Source: Alteribacter lacisalsi
GTDB lineage: Bacteria > Bacillota > Bacilli > Bacillales > Salisediminibacteriaceae
Reading direction: 5' to 3'
DNA: 64,000 nucleotides
Assembly: GCF_003226345.1 (NCBI RefSeq)
Contig: NZ_PDOF01000003.1
Location: 496,001-560,000, forward strand
Below are positions 54,599 through 63,603 of the stretch, in pieces; positions within the stretch are counted from its first letter, which is position 1, and the number at the start of each line of letters is the position of its first letter. A program made the position numbers and the translations under genes. The notes below the pieces were generated by a model. The model searched no databases. It had not been told where the DNA came from and saw only the letters and a list, made by a program, of their open reading frames with translations.

Positions 54599-56778
54599 GT
54601 GTTTTCGCCTTGGCTGTCCATGCCGTTCTCAGGCACGGCGGGGATATGGACAGTAAAGGTGGTGCCGATCCCTCTCTCAGATGTGACGAGCACCTGGCCG
54701 CCCAGCTCTTCAATAATGCGGTAACTGGTCGTAAGGCCGAGACCGGTGCCGGTCTCTTTTGTTGTATAAAACGGCGTTCCGAGCCTGCTGAGGGTCTCCT
54801 CATCCATTCCTTCACCTGTATCCGCAAAGGTAATGACGATTATCTGATCGTTTTTGCGGAAGGTTGTACTGATGGTCAGTCTTCCCCCTCCACCATCCAT
54901 TGCCTCAGCTGCGTTCTGAATCAGGTTTAAAAAGACCTGCTGGATCCTGCTCACGTCCAGATGGACCGAAGGAAGGCGGCCGTGAAAGTAGGTGTTTACC
55001 CGGATATCCCTGTGGCGGAACTGGGACTGGTGAAGCAGCAGCATATCATCCAGAACGAGCTCAAGGTTCGTATCCTGTGCCTTTTTGGTTCCATTCGGGT
55101 TTGCAATGTTCATCAGGTCGTTGCAGATGTCATTCACCCGATCAATTTCCTTAATAATCAGGTTGTAATATTTCCTATTTTCCTTTGCTGCTTCACTGCT
55201 GCTGTCAAACAGCTGCATAAAACCGCGAATGGTGGCGAGCGGGTTTCGTATTTCATGGGCAACACCGGCTGCCATCTCACCGACAATTTTCAGTTTTTCA
55301 GACCGTACAAGTTCATTTTCCATTTTCCTCTTTTCAGTCAGGTCGTGAAAAACCACAAGCATCTCCTCATGATCGGATGGATCGGTCAGTGTTGGCAGGG
55401 AGGTAACGCTCACATAAAAGTAACGCTTATCTCCGTGTATGTCACATTCAATTTCATCTTTACGGCGGATCTGCTCTTTTCCCAGAAGGGAGACCAGATC
55501 TGCGGCTCCGAGAAAAGCTTTGAAAGCATCTGATTCCTTTGAAACGGCGCAGCCTTTGGCGCCGATCACCTGATTACGGCTGATGCCGAACACTTTCTCG
55601 CTCTGCCTGTTAAACATCGTGACTTGCCCGTTCAGACGGTTCATAGCAAAAACACCGTTGTCTGTGGTGTCCAGAACAAGTGAGCTTTTCCGGTGCCCCC
55701 GCTCCCGTTCCTCAAGCTTTCTGGTCATGTTGTCAAACGTATAATTAAGCCGGTTTACTTCTTCATACGCCTGCACGTATTTAGGCGTTTTCTTCGAGCC
55801 AAACGCCACGTTTTCCGTAACATCCACGAGATGTTCAACGGGTCTTACGATGTAGCGTGAGAGCCTGAAAACCGCAAACGTGACGACGAGGAGCACAAGT
55901 CCGAATACAATCAGATACTGATTCAGGAGCCGGCTCAGTGGAGCATAGAAATCATCTTTCTCTGCGGCTACGCCTGCGTACCAGTCATTCTGAAATCCGG
56001 GCATAGTGGAAATTTTCCTTAAGGCATGCACTTCCGAATCATATGTAATGAGGCCCTCACTGTCGATGACGGTTTGGAGCTCTTCACGGGAGGTGTCGAA
56101 ACGCTCAAAATAATTCACAGACAGACTTTTATCAGGATCGGGATGGGAAATCACTTCCCCGCTGCCGTTAATGAGAAATGCATATGTATCTGAATCGCCG
56201 GCCTGCTGTTCCCGATTGAAATTCTGCATCGTACTTGTGAGTTCATCCAGGTCAAATAGAGGTGTAATAATCCCGGTCATTTCACCTTGATAATTGTAGA
56301 CCGGCGCTGAAAGCACGATGACGGACTCATTAATGACAGGAGAGTAATACATCTCTGAAACATAGGCCTCTCCCTCCATTGAGCGGTTAAACCAGTCTCT
56401 GTTGGTCACATCGGCGCCGACTGTGTCGTCGTTCGTGTCTGCAATGACGATTCCGTCCGTATTGGTCATGACAACACCGAAGTAAAGATCATGAACATTT
56501 ACAAATTGATTGAACTGCTGTCTCATTTCCTGGCTGCTCGCTTCATTGTCCATAAGGACCGGGTTTCGTGCCAGGTACTCCACATCATACAGCCGCTCTC
56601 TAATAAACCCTTCAATCTCTGCACTCATACCTGATGTGTGGGCCGAAAGGGAATCTTCAAGGTTTGCGGTCAGTTCATTTTTCTGTGTGAGATACCCCAT
56701 AATGCCGATCACAAGAAGAGGAATAAACGTTACGAGCAGGAAGAAAATGAGCAGTTTCGATTTTAGCGTCTGAAACAT
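54592..56778 (-). CDS. Sporulation-type sensor histidine kinase (Cache-HAMP-PAS-HisKA-HATPase)
   Basis: 728-residue membrane kinase. Membrane helix at about 7-29; extracytoplasmic double-Cache sensor about 30-285 (IVIADTND, SAPVYNYQGEMTGIITPLFD); second helix about 287-308; HAMP; PAS about 365-480; HisKA with the phosphorylated His508 in GVAHEIRNPLATIRGFMQL; HATPase with NLIQNAAEAM, ADTGEGMD and TGTGLGLT. The HEIRNPLATIRGFMQL box is the form seen in Bacillus KinA-KinE kinases that feed Spo0F. No response regulator gene adjoins it, which fits a phosphorelay kinase. The ATG at 56778 follows AGGGAGAAA. Confidence 0.9.
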   Translation of the reverse strand: MFQTLKSKLLIFFLLVTFIPLLVIGIMGYLTQKNELTANLEDSLSAHTSGMSAEIEGFIRERLYDVEYLARNPVLMDNEASSQEMRQQFNQFVNVHDLYFGVVMTNTDGIVIADTNDDTVGADVTNRDWFNRSMEGEAYVSEMYYSPVINESVIVLSAPVYNYQGEMTGIITPLFDLDELTSTMQNFNREQQAGDSDTYAFLINGSGEVISHPDPDKSLSVNYFERFDTSREELQTVIDSEGLITYDSEVHALRKISTMPGFQNDWYAGVAAEKDDFYAPLSRLLNQYLIVFGLVLLVVTFAVFRLSRYIVRPVEHLVDVTENVAFGSKKTPKYVQAYEEVNRLNYTFDNMTRKLEERERGHRKSSLVLDTTDNGVFAMNRLNGQVTMFNRQSEKVFGISRNQVIGAKGCAVSKESDAFKAFLGAADLVSLLGKEQIRRKDEIECDIHGDKRYFYVSVTSLPTLTDPSDHEEMLVVFHDLTEKRKMENELVRSEKLKIVGEMAAGVAHEIRNPLATIRGFMQLFDSSSEAAKENRKYYNLIIKEIDRVNDICNDLMNIANPNGTKKAQDTNLELVLDDMLLLHQSQFRHRDIRVNTYFHGRLPSVHLDVSRIQQVFLNLIQNAAEAMDGGGGRLTISTTFRKNDQIIVITFADTGEGMDEETLSRLGTPFYTTKETGTGLGLTTSYRIIEELGGQVLVTSERGIGTTFTVHIPAVPENGMDSQGENTP

Positions 56779-56877
56779 GAAAATTTCTCCCTGATTGTCA
56801 TATTTCCTCTCATTATAGTACATAAGACGGGGGAATTATATGAAAAACGACAATTTTCCCGCTGATTCTCTTTCCCA

Positions 56878-56910
56878 CAGCAGAAAGCCGCCTGGATGAA
56901 CAGGCGGCTT
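56878..56910 (-). terminator. Candidate terminator of the alkD-ung operon
   Basis: AAGCCGCCTG / CAGGCGGCTT perfect 10-bp arms with a 6-base loop (56885-56910); the T-run is short. Confidence 0.6.
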
Positions 56911-56941
56911 CGGGTATGACAGTCTGGTTACATTCTCTTTA

Positions 56942-57814
56942 TTATCTCTGGTCCATGTAATATTTGATAATAGCCTGCGTGCCCGCGTTTTCCTCTCCAC
57001 CTTCAGCCAGTTGTGTGTACAGTTCCTTTGCCAAGTGGAGACCTGGGGTCTCGAGATTCATTTCTTCCGCTGCTTCAATGGCGATTCCCATATCCTTTAT
57101 AAAATGCTTGATAAAAAAGCCGGGACTGAAATCCTCTTTAATCATCCGGGGAACAAGGTTACTGAGCGTCCAACTTCCAGCCGCGCCCGTTTCAATACTC
57201 TGAAGCACCTTCTCAGGATCGAGACCGGCCTTATAAGCATAGGCAAGTGCCTCACCTGCGCCGGTCATCGTGCCGGCTATGGCAATCTGGTTGCACATTT
57301 TCGTATGCTGTCCGCTGCCGGCCGGGCCCTGATAGACAATATTTGTCCCAAGGCACGACAGGACCGGCAGTACAGCTTCGAATTCGGCTTCGTCGCCGCC
57401 AGCCATAATAGCGAGACGCTTCTCCCTCGCTCCGATATCGCCGCCTGAGACCGGGGCATCAAAAACAGGGATGCCCCGCTTTTTCCCCTCTTCACAAAGA
57501 GCCTGTGCAAGTTTCGGTGTTGAGGTGGTCATATCCACGCAGCGGGTGCCCGGCTTGGCATTGGCAAGAATCCCCTCTGTGCCGTGATATACTTCTGTCA
57601 CATCCTCGGGATAGCCTACGATGGTAATTACAATATCGCTTTTTTCTGCCGCCTCACCGGGCGTGCTGCACCAGGCTGCACCTTTTTTTATGAGCGGCTC
57701 GGCCTTGCTTTTTGTTCTGGTATAAAGATGCACGTGATAGCCTGCTTCGATCAGGTGCGTGCACATGCTTCTTCCCATTACACCTGCTCCGATAAATCCA
57801 ACGTTCTGTGTCAC
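56942..57814 (-). CDS. NAD(P)-dependent beta-hydroxyacid dehydrogenase (3-hydroxyisobutyrate dehydrogenase family)
   Basis: 290 residues: FIGAGVMGRSMCTHLIEAGY Rossmann motif, DAPVSGGDIGA substrate loop, catalytic Lys in GSGQHTKMCNQ and the C-terminal helical domain. Members oxidise 3-hydroxyisobutyrate or reduce small aldehydes such as glyoxylate or succinic semialdehyde; GIGAREK context is not specific. Last gene of a compact five-gene operon (alkD, GNAT, ung, aldo-keto reductase, this gene). Confidence 0.88.
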   Translation of the reverse strand: MTQNVGFIGAGVMGRSMCTHLIEAGYHVHLYTRTKSKAEPLIKKGAAWCSTPGEAAEKSDIVITIVGYPEDVTEVYHGTEGILANAKPGTRCVDMTTSTPKLAQALCEEGKKRGIPVFDAPVSGGDIGAREKRLAIMAGGDEAEFEAVLPVLSCLGTNIVYQGPAGSGQHTKMCNQIAIAGTMTGAGEALAYAYKAGLDPEKVLQSIETGAAGSWTLSNLVPRMIKEDFSPGFFIKHFIKDMGIAIEAAEEMNLETPGLHLAKELYTQLAEGGEENAGTQAIIKYYMDQR

Positions 57815-57839
57815 TGGTGATTCCTCCTTTTGGCTATAC

Positions 57840-58664
57840 TCAGACGAAAGTGTCCGGATCCTGGCTGAATCTGTGATTCCGGTTCAGGCTGTCGATCCGC
57901 CTCATGTCATCTTTCGTGATTTCAAAATCAAAGATATGGGCATTTTCCCTTATCCGTTCGGGGGTAACAGACTTCGGGATTGTAACCACGTCCTTTTGCA
58001 GATCCCACCGGAGAATAAGCTGGGCGGGACTTTTCCCGTACTTCTCCGAAAGTTCCTGTATAAGCGGTTCCTCAAAAATCCGGCCGCGGGTTAAGGGACT
58101 CCATGCTTCCAGCTGAATGCCCTTCTCCCTGCAGAAGCTGTGCAGTTCCGGCAGTGTGAGGAACGGGTGAAATTCCATCTGATTCACTGCAGGTGTTACT
58201 TCCGCATCTTCCAGAAGCGTCTCCAGATGATGCACGTTAAAGTTGCTCACTCCGATGGCTCGGACTTTCCCCTCCCGGTACAGCCTCTCCATGGCACGCC
58301 ATGTTTCCTTGAACTTCCCTGTAACCGGCCAGTGGACGAGATAAAGGTCAATCACATCAAGGCCCAGTTTCTCCCGGCTCTCTTCAAATGCTCCCAGCGT
58401 TTCATCGTATCCCTGCCGGTCGTTCCAGACCTTTGTAGTTACAAATATCTCGTCACGCGGGACCTCAGCTTGTCTGACTGCCCGGCCCACCCCTTCTTCA
58501 TTTTCGTATACGGCTGCAGTGTCGATCATGCGGTAGCCCGCTGCAAGGGCTTCATGAACCGCTCTGCCCACTTCTTCTCCGTCACTAGCTTTATATACAC
58601 CAAGGCCAAGACGAGGCATCTGTACTCCGTTATTTAACGTCACTTTTTCGATTTCAGCGCTCAT
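57840..58664 (-). CDS. Aldo/keto reductase
   Basis: 274-residue NADPH-dependent TIM barrel, AKR5-like (YvgN/YtbE group). Catalytic Asp, Tyr, Lys and His visible in MIDTAAVYENEEGVG, VTTKVWN and LYLVHWPV; cofactor motif IPKSVTPERIREN. Such enzymes detoxify methylglyoxal and other carbonyls. ATG at 58664 directly abuts the ung stop (58665), implying translational coupling. Confidence 0.92.
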   Translation of the reverse strand: MSAEIEKVTLNNGVQMPRLGLGVYKASDGEEVGRAVHEALAAGYRMIDTAAVYENEEGVGRAVRQAEVPRDEIFVTTKVWNDRQGYDETLGAFEESREKLGLDVIDLYLVHWPVTGKFKETWRAMERLYREGKVRAIGVSNFNVHHLETLLEDAEVTPAVNQMEFHPFLTLPELHSFCREKGIQLEAWSPLTRGRIFEEPLIQELSEKYGKSPAQLILRWDLQKDVVTIPKSVTPERIRENAHIFDFEITKDDMRRIDSLNRNHRFSQDPDTFV

Positions 58665-59345
58665 TTACTTTCCCTCCTGGCTAATCTGCTCTGTTTCTAT
58701 AGGAAGTTCCCATTTCACCGGTGAGATCCCGTTTGCCTTGAGTGCTTCGTTTGCACGTGAAAACGGAGCACTGCCGAAAAATCCCCGGCGGGCCGAAAAG
58801 GGACTCGGATGCGGTGATTCAATGATAGTGTGGCGGCTGTTGGTCAGCAGCTCCTTTTTCCGCTGGGCGTGTTTGCCCCAGAGGATAAAAACGACCGGGG
58901 TTTGCCGTTCATTGAGGCAGCGGATTACTGCATCCGTGAACGTTTCCCAGCCGATTCCCTTATGGGAATTCGCGTCCCCTTTGCGGACGGTAAGAACAGT
59001 ATTCAGAAGCAGCACGCCTTCTTCCGCCCACGGCTGCAGACAGCCATGCTCCGGTACAGGGCAGCCAAGATCCCCCTGAAGCTCCTGATAGATATTGCGA
59101 AGGGATGGCGGCACACGCACACCGGGACGGACAGAAAAACTCAGTCCGTGAGCCTGGCCGGGACCGTGATAGGGATCCTGACCCAGGATCACGACTTTCG
59201 TGCTGTCATAGGGCGTCGTCTCTAGGGCGTTCATCACTTCTTCTTTAGGCGGAAAAACGGTGTGCTCCAGGTATTCCTTTTTCAGGAATTCACGCAGTTC
59301 CCTGAAATATGGCTTTTCTGTTTCATCGTTCAGCTCTTTCCACAT
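58665..59345 (-). CDS. ung: Uracil-DNA glycosylase
   Basis: Family 1 UDG that removes uracil from DNA. 226 residues: water-activating motif [18 protein letters not shown] and the leucine-loop [11 protein letters not shown], plus [12 protein letters not shown]. The ATG at 59345 (MWKELN) follows GGAGGAACC and gives family length; the frame is open for 23 further codons upstream. B. subtilis ung lies in the same ywd region. Confidence 0.95.
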   Translation of the reverse strand: MWKELNDETEKPYFRELREFLKKEYLEHTVFPPKEEVMNALETTPYDSTKVVILGQDPYHGPGQAHGLSFSVRPGVRVPPSLRNIYQELQGDLGCPVPEHGCLQPWAEEGVLLLNTVLTVRKGDANSHKGIGWETFTDAVIRCLNERQTPVVFILWGKHAQRKKELLTNSRHTIIESPHPSPFSARRGFFGSAPFSRANEALKANGISPVKWELPIETEQISQEGK

Positions 59346-59374
59346 TGTTACGGTTCCTCCTCCGTTTTTGTGTA

Positions 59375-59881
59375 TTATTCTCCGTTGGCAGGAAGAGGCT
59401 TTTTCATCTGCCATTCATCGCGAATGGCCACCCCGTCTGTACTTTTCTCAGGAATGGAAGGCTTTTTCTCCCGGCAGGAAACGACCGCATCGGGGCGGAT
59501 TCCTGTCAGCCGATAGCCCCGCTTCTGATAGAAATGAAGAGCGTGTACGTTATCGTTTGTCGTGACGAGACAAAGTTCTTTCAGTCCGCTTGATACGGCG
59601 TCATTCTCCGCAAGCTCCATCAGGCCGCCCCCGATGCCGCGCCGCTCAATCAGACTGTCGAGAGAAATGATTTCCCTTATTCCTGTCTGCCCGTGGTCGA
59701 AAAATGTGACGGCTCCGATAATCGTATCGTCTCCGTCAAGAGCGACGAAACCTTCCAGTTCGCTACAGTTATATTCACCGTGGGAGTATACCATCCGGCA
59801 GTCCCCCCACTGGTCAGTAAAGAATGTCTTCAGTTCGTCACGGTGATCATTGGTGATCCGTTCCATTTCGAATGTATCCAT
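59375..59881 (-). CDS. GNAT-family N-acetyltransferase
   Basis: 168 residues: [21 protein letters not shown], an acetyl-CoA loop [13 protein letters not shown] and [20 protein letters not shown], the usual GNAT C-terminal strand. The last 40 residues ([14 protein letters not shown]) extend past the core. Its start is 6 bases from the alkD stop, so it belongs to the repair operon; substrate unknown. Confidence 0.87.
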   Translation of the reverse strand: MDTFEMERITNDHRDELKTFFTDQWGDCRMVYSHGEYNCSELEGFVALDGDDTIIGAVTFFDHGQTGIREIISLDSLIERRGIGGGLMELAENDAVSSGLKELCLVTTNDNVHALHFYQKRGYRLTGIRPDAVVSCREKKPSIPEKSTDGVAIRDEWQMKKPLPANGE

Positions 59882-59887
59882 GTTAAA

Positions 59888-60574
59888 TCAAACTCCTTTT
59901 TGCTGCTTTTGACGCTGGATATGCTTTAATCCTTCTCTTTCACTTAGATTTGAGAGCTCTGTCTTTTCAATGAATGCTTCAACTGCTCCAGGATTTGTTT
60001 TCGAATACTCCCGAAGCGCCCAGCCTATCCCCTTGCGGATAAAAAAGTCAGGGTGTTCCCTGTTCAGGCGGCAGTAGCGAAACAGACGCTCTTCGTCCGT
60101 TTTCTTCTTGTATTTTAACTGATAGAGAATCGCGGTGCGTCTGAGCCATTTGTTATCATCCTGGGCCCAGTCGTCTGCGTACCCGAGTTGTTCCGGGTAC
60201 TTCTGAAAATATACCCCGATCACATTCGGCGCAATCCCGTCGACGGAATCCCACCATGAATTCGTGACAGTCAAATGCCTGAAAAAGGCGAGGTGATGCT
60301 TCTCATAGACTTTTTTCATCCGGGCTGTTATTTCTATCACTGTGTAATGAAATTCTCGTTCAGGCAGACTCCAGATCTGCTTGAGATCATCTACCGGCAG
60401 CTCGTTTCTTTTATGTATGCCTGTCTCATTGAGGAACTCTCTTGTGAGCACTTTACGCTCAGGTGATTTTATTCCGAGAAAATGAAAGTGGTTTTTCATG
60501 TAGTTTTCCATTGCTTCCCTGTTTGCTTCGTTTTTGTGCTCCCGGAACATGGCTTCCAGTTTTTCTTTTAACAT
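59888..60574 (-). CDS. DNA alkylation repair protein (AlkD family)
   Basis: 228-residue HEAT-like repeat DNA glycosylase excising bulky or cationic N3/N7-alkyl purines. Motifs: NSWWDSVDGIAPNVIG with the catalytic-site Trp and Asp, DNKWLRRTAILYQL, and FFIRKGIGWALREYSK. First gene of the operon that also encodes ung. The upstream 60575-60932 gap contains a full repeat copy and the sacA terminator. Confidence 0.9.
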   Translation of the reverse strand: MLKEKLEAMFREHKNEANREAMENYMKNHFHFLGIKSPERKVLTREFLNETGIHKRNELPVDDLKQIWSLPEREFHYTVIEITARMKKVYEKHHLAFFRHLTVTNSWWDSVDGIAPNVIGVYFQKYPEQLGYADDWAQDDNKWLRRTAILYQLKYKKKTDEERLFRYCRLNREHPDFFIRKGIGWALREYSKTNPGAVEAFIEKTELSNLSEREGLKHIQRQKQQKGV

Positions 60575-60653
60575 AGGATCGTCTCCTTTGTGCGGCTGGA
60601 CTGCATGGCTGTTTACGTTTTTTAATAAGCTGTGGAAAAATGTGTTTTACTCC

Positions 60654-60763
60654 GCTGCAGGCAGGCGCTTTCCGCGGGCATCGCTTCAGCCTCCTCAGGA
60701 AAACCACCCTGCGGGGTCTTCAGGCGACGCTATTTCAGCAGGAGTCACCGCCTTACGCTTCAT
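60654..60763 (+). repeat. Interspersed GC-rich repeat, nearly complete copy
   Basis: 110 bases: GCTGCAGGCAGGCGCTTTCC, GCGGGCATCGCTTCAGCCTC, CACCCTGCGGGGTCTTCAGG, AGCAGGAGTCACCGCCTTAC. A few substitutions relative to the copy at 51107. Confidence 0.85.
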
Positions 60764-60837
60764 GCAATTGGTTACGTGTGAGAAATTAAAGGTGCAGCCT
60801 GTAGCGGAGCTTCTGCTCTCCGTCCATATTCAGCCTA

Positions 60838-60874
60838 GCAAAAAAGACTGTACGGCTCAGTTGCCCGTACAGCC
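60838..60874 (-). terminator. Terminator of sacA
   Basis: GGCTGTACGG / CCGTACAGTC on the minus strand (10 bp with a wobble, 60846-60874), followed by TTTTTTGC. Confidence 0.85.
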
Positions 60875-60932
60875 TTTTACTAAATTGTATATATTCGTTA
60901 AATGACCCTAATTTTCCTGCATTTCAGGCGGT

Positions 60933-62387
60933 TTAAGGGCGTGATTCAAGCGTCCATTTCCGGACGGTCATCTCTGCCGGTCCGCTGCTTCCAAAGGAAA
61001 TACGGTGGTTTTCGAGCGAAGGAAAATAACGTGCCGTAAACACTTCTTCCCCGCCGTTTACGAAGACTTCAAGAGAAGACGTATCGAGAAACAGGCGAAG
61101 TGACCGGAGTTCCTCCAGATGACACTGCCTTTTTTCAGTCAGACGGTCTGCGAAGTTTTTCCGCTCCAGTGTAAGGACAGCCGCTTCTCTATCGAAAATG
61201 AGGCGGGCCTCTCCGCGGAGATCGATTTCAAATAACGGTACTGTACTGTTCAGGTCCACTTCCAGCTCAAGGACATCTCCTGATACTCCTTCAAGTGTCA
61301 CGTCTCTGCCCTTCAATGCCACACCTTCATGAACCACTTCATTTGCGCGGAGCGCCTGGAGCTCTTCAGCAGGTTTTTGAATGATCCGGTCCCCATGCAG
61401 CTGCAGCTCACGGGGAATGGTGAGACAGTGAACCCATCCGTTCTCGATTGTCGGGTGCTGGTCCTCCTGCTGATCGGGAACTCCCATCCAGCCGACCAGA
61501 ATCCGGCGGCCATTTTCGTCCACCGTCGTCTGCGGTGCGTAAAATTCGAATCCTCTGTCCAGTTCATCGAAAGCGCCATGGTGAAAAGCAGGAGACTCAA
61601 GGTCCAATTCTCCGACAAAATACCCTGCCTGATAGACATTCTGATAGTGCATCCCTTCAGGTTCAAGACCTTGAGGAGAAACAACGAGCACATCCTTGTC
61701 ACCAAGGGGAAACAGATCCGGGCATTCCCACATATAGCCGAAATCCTGAAGCGGGGCCAGTCCTGAACCAGCCACAGGCCCAAGGTTCGTCCACTCTCGT
61801 CCATCATCGGAACGATACAGGAGCGCCTGGCCCTTCATATCCTCTGTCTGAGCGCCGATGACAAGGTACCAGCGTCCGTTCTGCTTCCACACCTTCGGAT
61901 CCCTGAAATGAGCTGTAAAGCCTTCCGGGAGCTCGTCGATAACCGGCCCCTGCTTCTCAAAATGAATGCCGTCTTCAGACTGGGCGATGCACTGATAGGA
62001 GGAGCGATTTCCTTCGTCATCCTTGACATTACCGGTGTAGTAAAGGGTGAGACGGCCGTCCAGATCAACGGCACTGCCAGAGTAGCAGCCGTTTTTTTCG
62101 TACCATTCACTCGGCGCAAGAGCTATCGGCTGATGCGTCCAGTTTACGAGATCCAGTGAGATATAATGCCCCCAGAACTTCGCTCCATGGCCGGTTTTGA
62201 ACGGATTCCACTGATAAAACATATGATACGCGCCGTTCCACTGGATCCATCCGTTCGGATCGTTGATCAGACCATTTGGAGACATCAGGTGAAACCGCAG
62301 CCGGTACGGATCCGCTTCCACACGACTCCTGCTCTCCTCTGCTTCTTTTAGGGCCTGATCGCGTAACTGCTTCTCTTTTTCCGTCAT
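60933..62387 (-). CDS. sacA: Sucrose-6-phosphate hydrolase / beta-fructosidase (GH32)
   Basis: Glycoside hydrolase family 32 enzyme cleaving sucrose or sucrose-6-phosphate. 484 residues: the nucleophile motif NDPNG near residue 43, FRDPKVW (transition-state stabiliser), and ECPDLF with the acid/base Glu; a C-terminal beta-sandwich from about residue 330. No signal peptide, so intracellular, which favours phosphorylated sucrose. ATG at 62387, GAGGTG upstream overlapping the fructokinase stop: the two genes are coupled. No PTS or transporter gene is seen within the window. Confidence 0.92.
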   Translation of the reverse strand: MTEKEKQLRDQALKEAEESRSRVEADPYRLRFHLMSPNGLINDPNGWIQWNGAYHMFYQWNPFKTGHGAKFWGHYISLDLVNWTHQPIALAPSEWYEKNGCYSGSAVDLDGRLTLYYTGNVKDDEGNRSSYQCIAQSEDGIHFEKQGPVIDELPEGFTAHFRDPKVWKQNGRWYLVIGAQTEDMKGQALLYRSDDGREWTNLGPVAGSGLAPLQDFGYMWECPDLFPLGDKDVLVVSPQGLEPEGMHYQNVYQAGYFVGELDLESPAFHHGAFDELDRGFEFYAPQTTVDENGRRILVGWMGVPDQQEDQHPTIENGWVHCLTIPRELQLHGDRIIQKPAEELQALRANEVVHEGVALKGRDVTLEGVSGDVLELEVDLNSTVPLFEIDLRGEARLIFDREAAVLTLERKNFADRLTEKRQCHLEELRSLRLFLDTSSLEVFVNGGEEVFTARYFPSLENHRISFGSSGPAEMTVRKWTLESRP

Positions 62388-62390
62388 CAC

Positions 62391-63350
62391 TTACACCTCA
62401 CCGTTTTCATCTAAAATACGGTTTACCTGCTCGAGCGTAGGCAGTGCTGTCATTGCTCCCTTGGTTGAGGCAGCAAGCGCACCGGAGACACTGGCGAACC
62501 GGGCCATTTTTCCAGCTTCTTTGGCCGTCAGGCTTCCAATTGGTTTTTCGCTCATGTGAAGCTGATAAAGCATACCGGAGACAAACGCATCCCCTGCGCC
62601 TGTGGTATCCACGGCATCCACCTTCATGGCAGGCACGTGCGTGTGGTCACCATTGATGAACACATGGCTTCCCTCTGCTCCCATTGTGACAAGCAAAAGC
62701 GGGATGTTGTACTGAGCCAGTGCGTCAACCCCGGTTTCAATCTCTCTCTCACCGGTAATGAATGCGAGTTCCTCTTCCGATATCTTCACTACGTCTGCTT
62801 CACCAAGCATGGAGATAATCGCTTCACGGGCAGCCTCTTCGCTGTCCCAGAGCATCATCCGCAGGTTCGGATCGTAGGAGACAATCGCCCCTTTTTCCTG
62901 CGCCAGGCGGACCGCTTTTTTCGTTGCTGATCTCGCCGGTTCGCTGATCAGGCTGATCGATCCGAAATGAAGCAGGTTGTGATCGTCAAACAGAGACTCG
63001 TCCACTTCATCTTCTTCAAGGAAACGATCTGCACTCGGGTCGATATAAAAATCAAAGCTGCGCTCTCCGCCTGCATCAAGCGTTACGAAAACGACACCGG
63101 TTCTCACTTCCTCCGAAAAGTACATCCGGTCTGTATGGACCCCATATCCACCAAGGGTCTCTTTCAGGAAATGACCGAGCACATCCTCACCTACTTTTCC
63201 AAGAAACGCTGTTTTCGCACCGAGCTGTGCCGCACCTACAGCCACATTTGCCGGTGCACCGCCTGGGCTTTTCTGAAACGCTGTGTTTTCGCTGTCCAGA
63301 GGGATAAAGTCGATCAGAGCCTCTCCAAGACTTACAATTCCTTTATTCAT
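62391..63350 (-). CDS. scrK: Fructokinase (PfkB/ribokinase family)
   Basis: Phosphorylates fructose released by the adjacent hydrolase. 319 residues: GEALIDFIP, SPGGAPANVAVGAAQLG, GKVGEDVLG and the PfkB signature DTTGAGDAFVSG with the catalytic Asp. ATG at 63350 follows GGAGGATG; an open frame of 68 more codons upstream is not supported. Upstream, an ATTGTT / AACAAT inverted repeat is a possible operator. Confidence 0.92.
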   Translation of the reverse strand: MNKGIVSLGEALIDFIPLDSENTAFQKSPGGAPANVAVGAAQLGAKTAFLGKVGEDVLGHFLKETLGGYGVHTDRMYFSEEVRTGVVFVTLDAGGERSFDFYIDPSADRFLEEDEVDESLFDDHNLLHFGSISLISEPARSATKKAVRLAQEKGAIVSYDPNLRMMLWDSEEAAREAIISMLGEADVVKISEEELAFITGEREIETGVDALAQYNIPLLLVTMGAEGSHVFINGDHTHVPAMKVDAVDTTGAGDAFVSGMLYQLHMSEKPIGSLTAKEAGKMARFASVSGALAASTKGAMTALPTLEQVNRILDENGEV

Positions 63351-63531
63351 ATTGCATCCTCCATTCATCTGCTGCAGTTTAACTAAGTTTATGTTGCCAC
63401 ATCCCGCTGCACCCTGCAATGAACAAAACACCATTACGCTATTTTTTAGCTTTTCCTGTCCTGCCGGTATTATCTCCTGTGTATTTTTTGCCCCGTGAAA
63501 CCAGGCCCTTCCGTGGAAAAAAAGCGTCAAC

Positions 63532-63549
63532 ATTGTTAAAATAAACAAT
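63532..63549. promoter_or_regulatory. Inverted repeat in the scrK upstream region
   Basis: ATTGTT AAAATA AACAAT, 6-bp arms with a 6-base spacer, in the 253-base divergent gap between scrK and the ATP-grasp gene. Could be an operator for a sugar regulator; it may equally be chance in A/T-rich DNA. Confidence 0.3.
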
Positions 63550-63603
63550 ACCAATCACTTTTATCGGAATTCAGCTTATATTAGTAATAGAAAGGGCGAT
63601 TTG

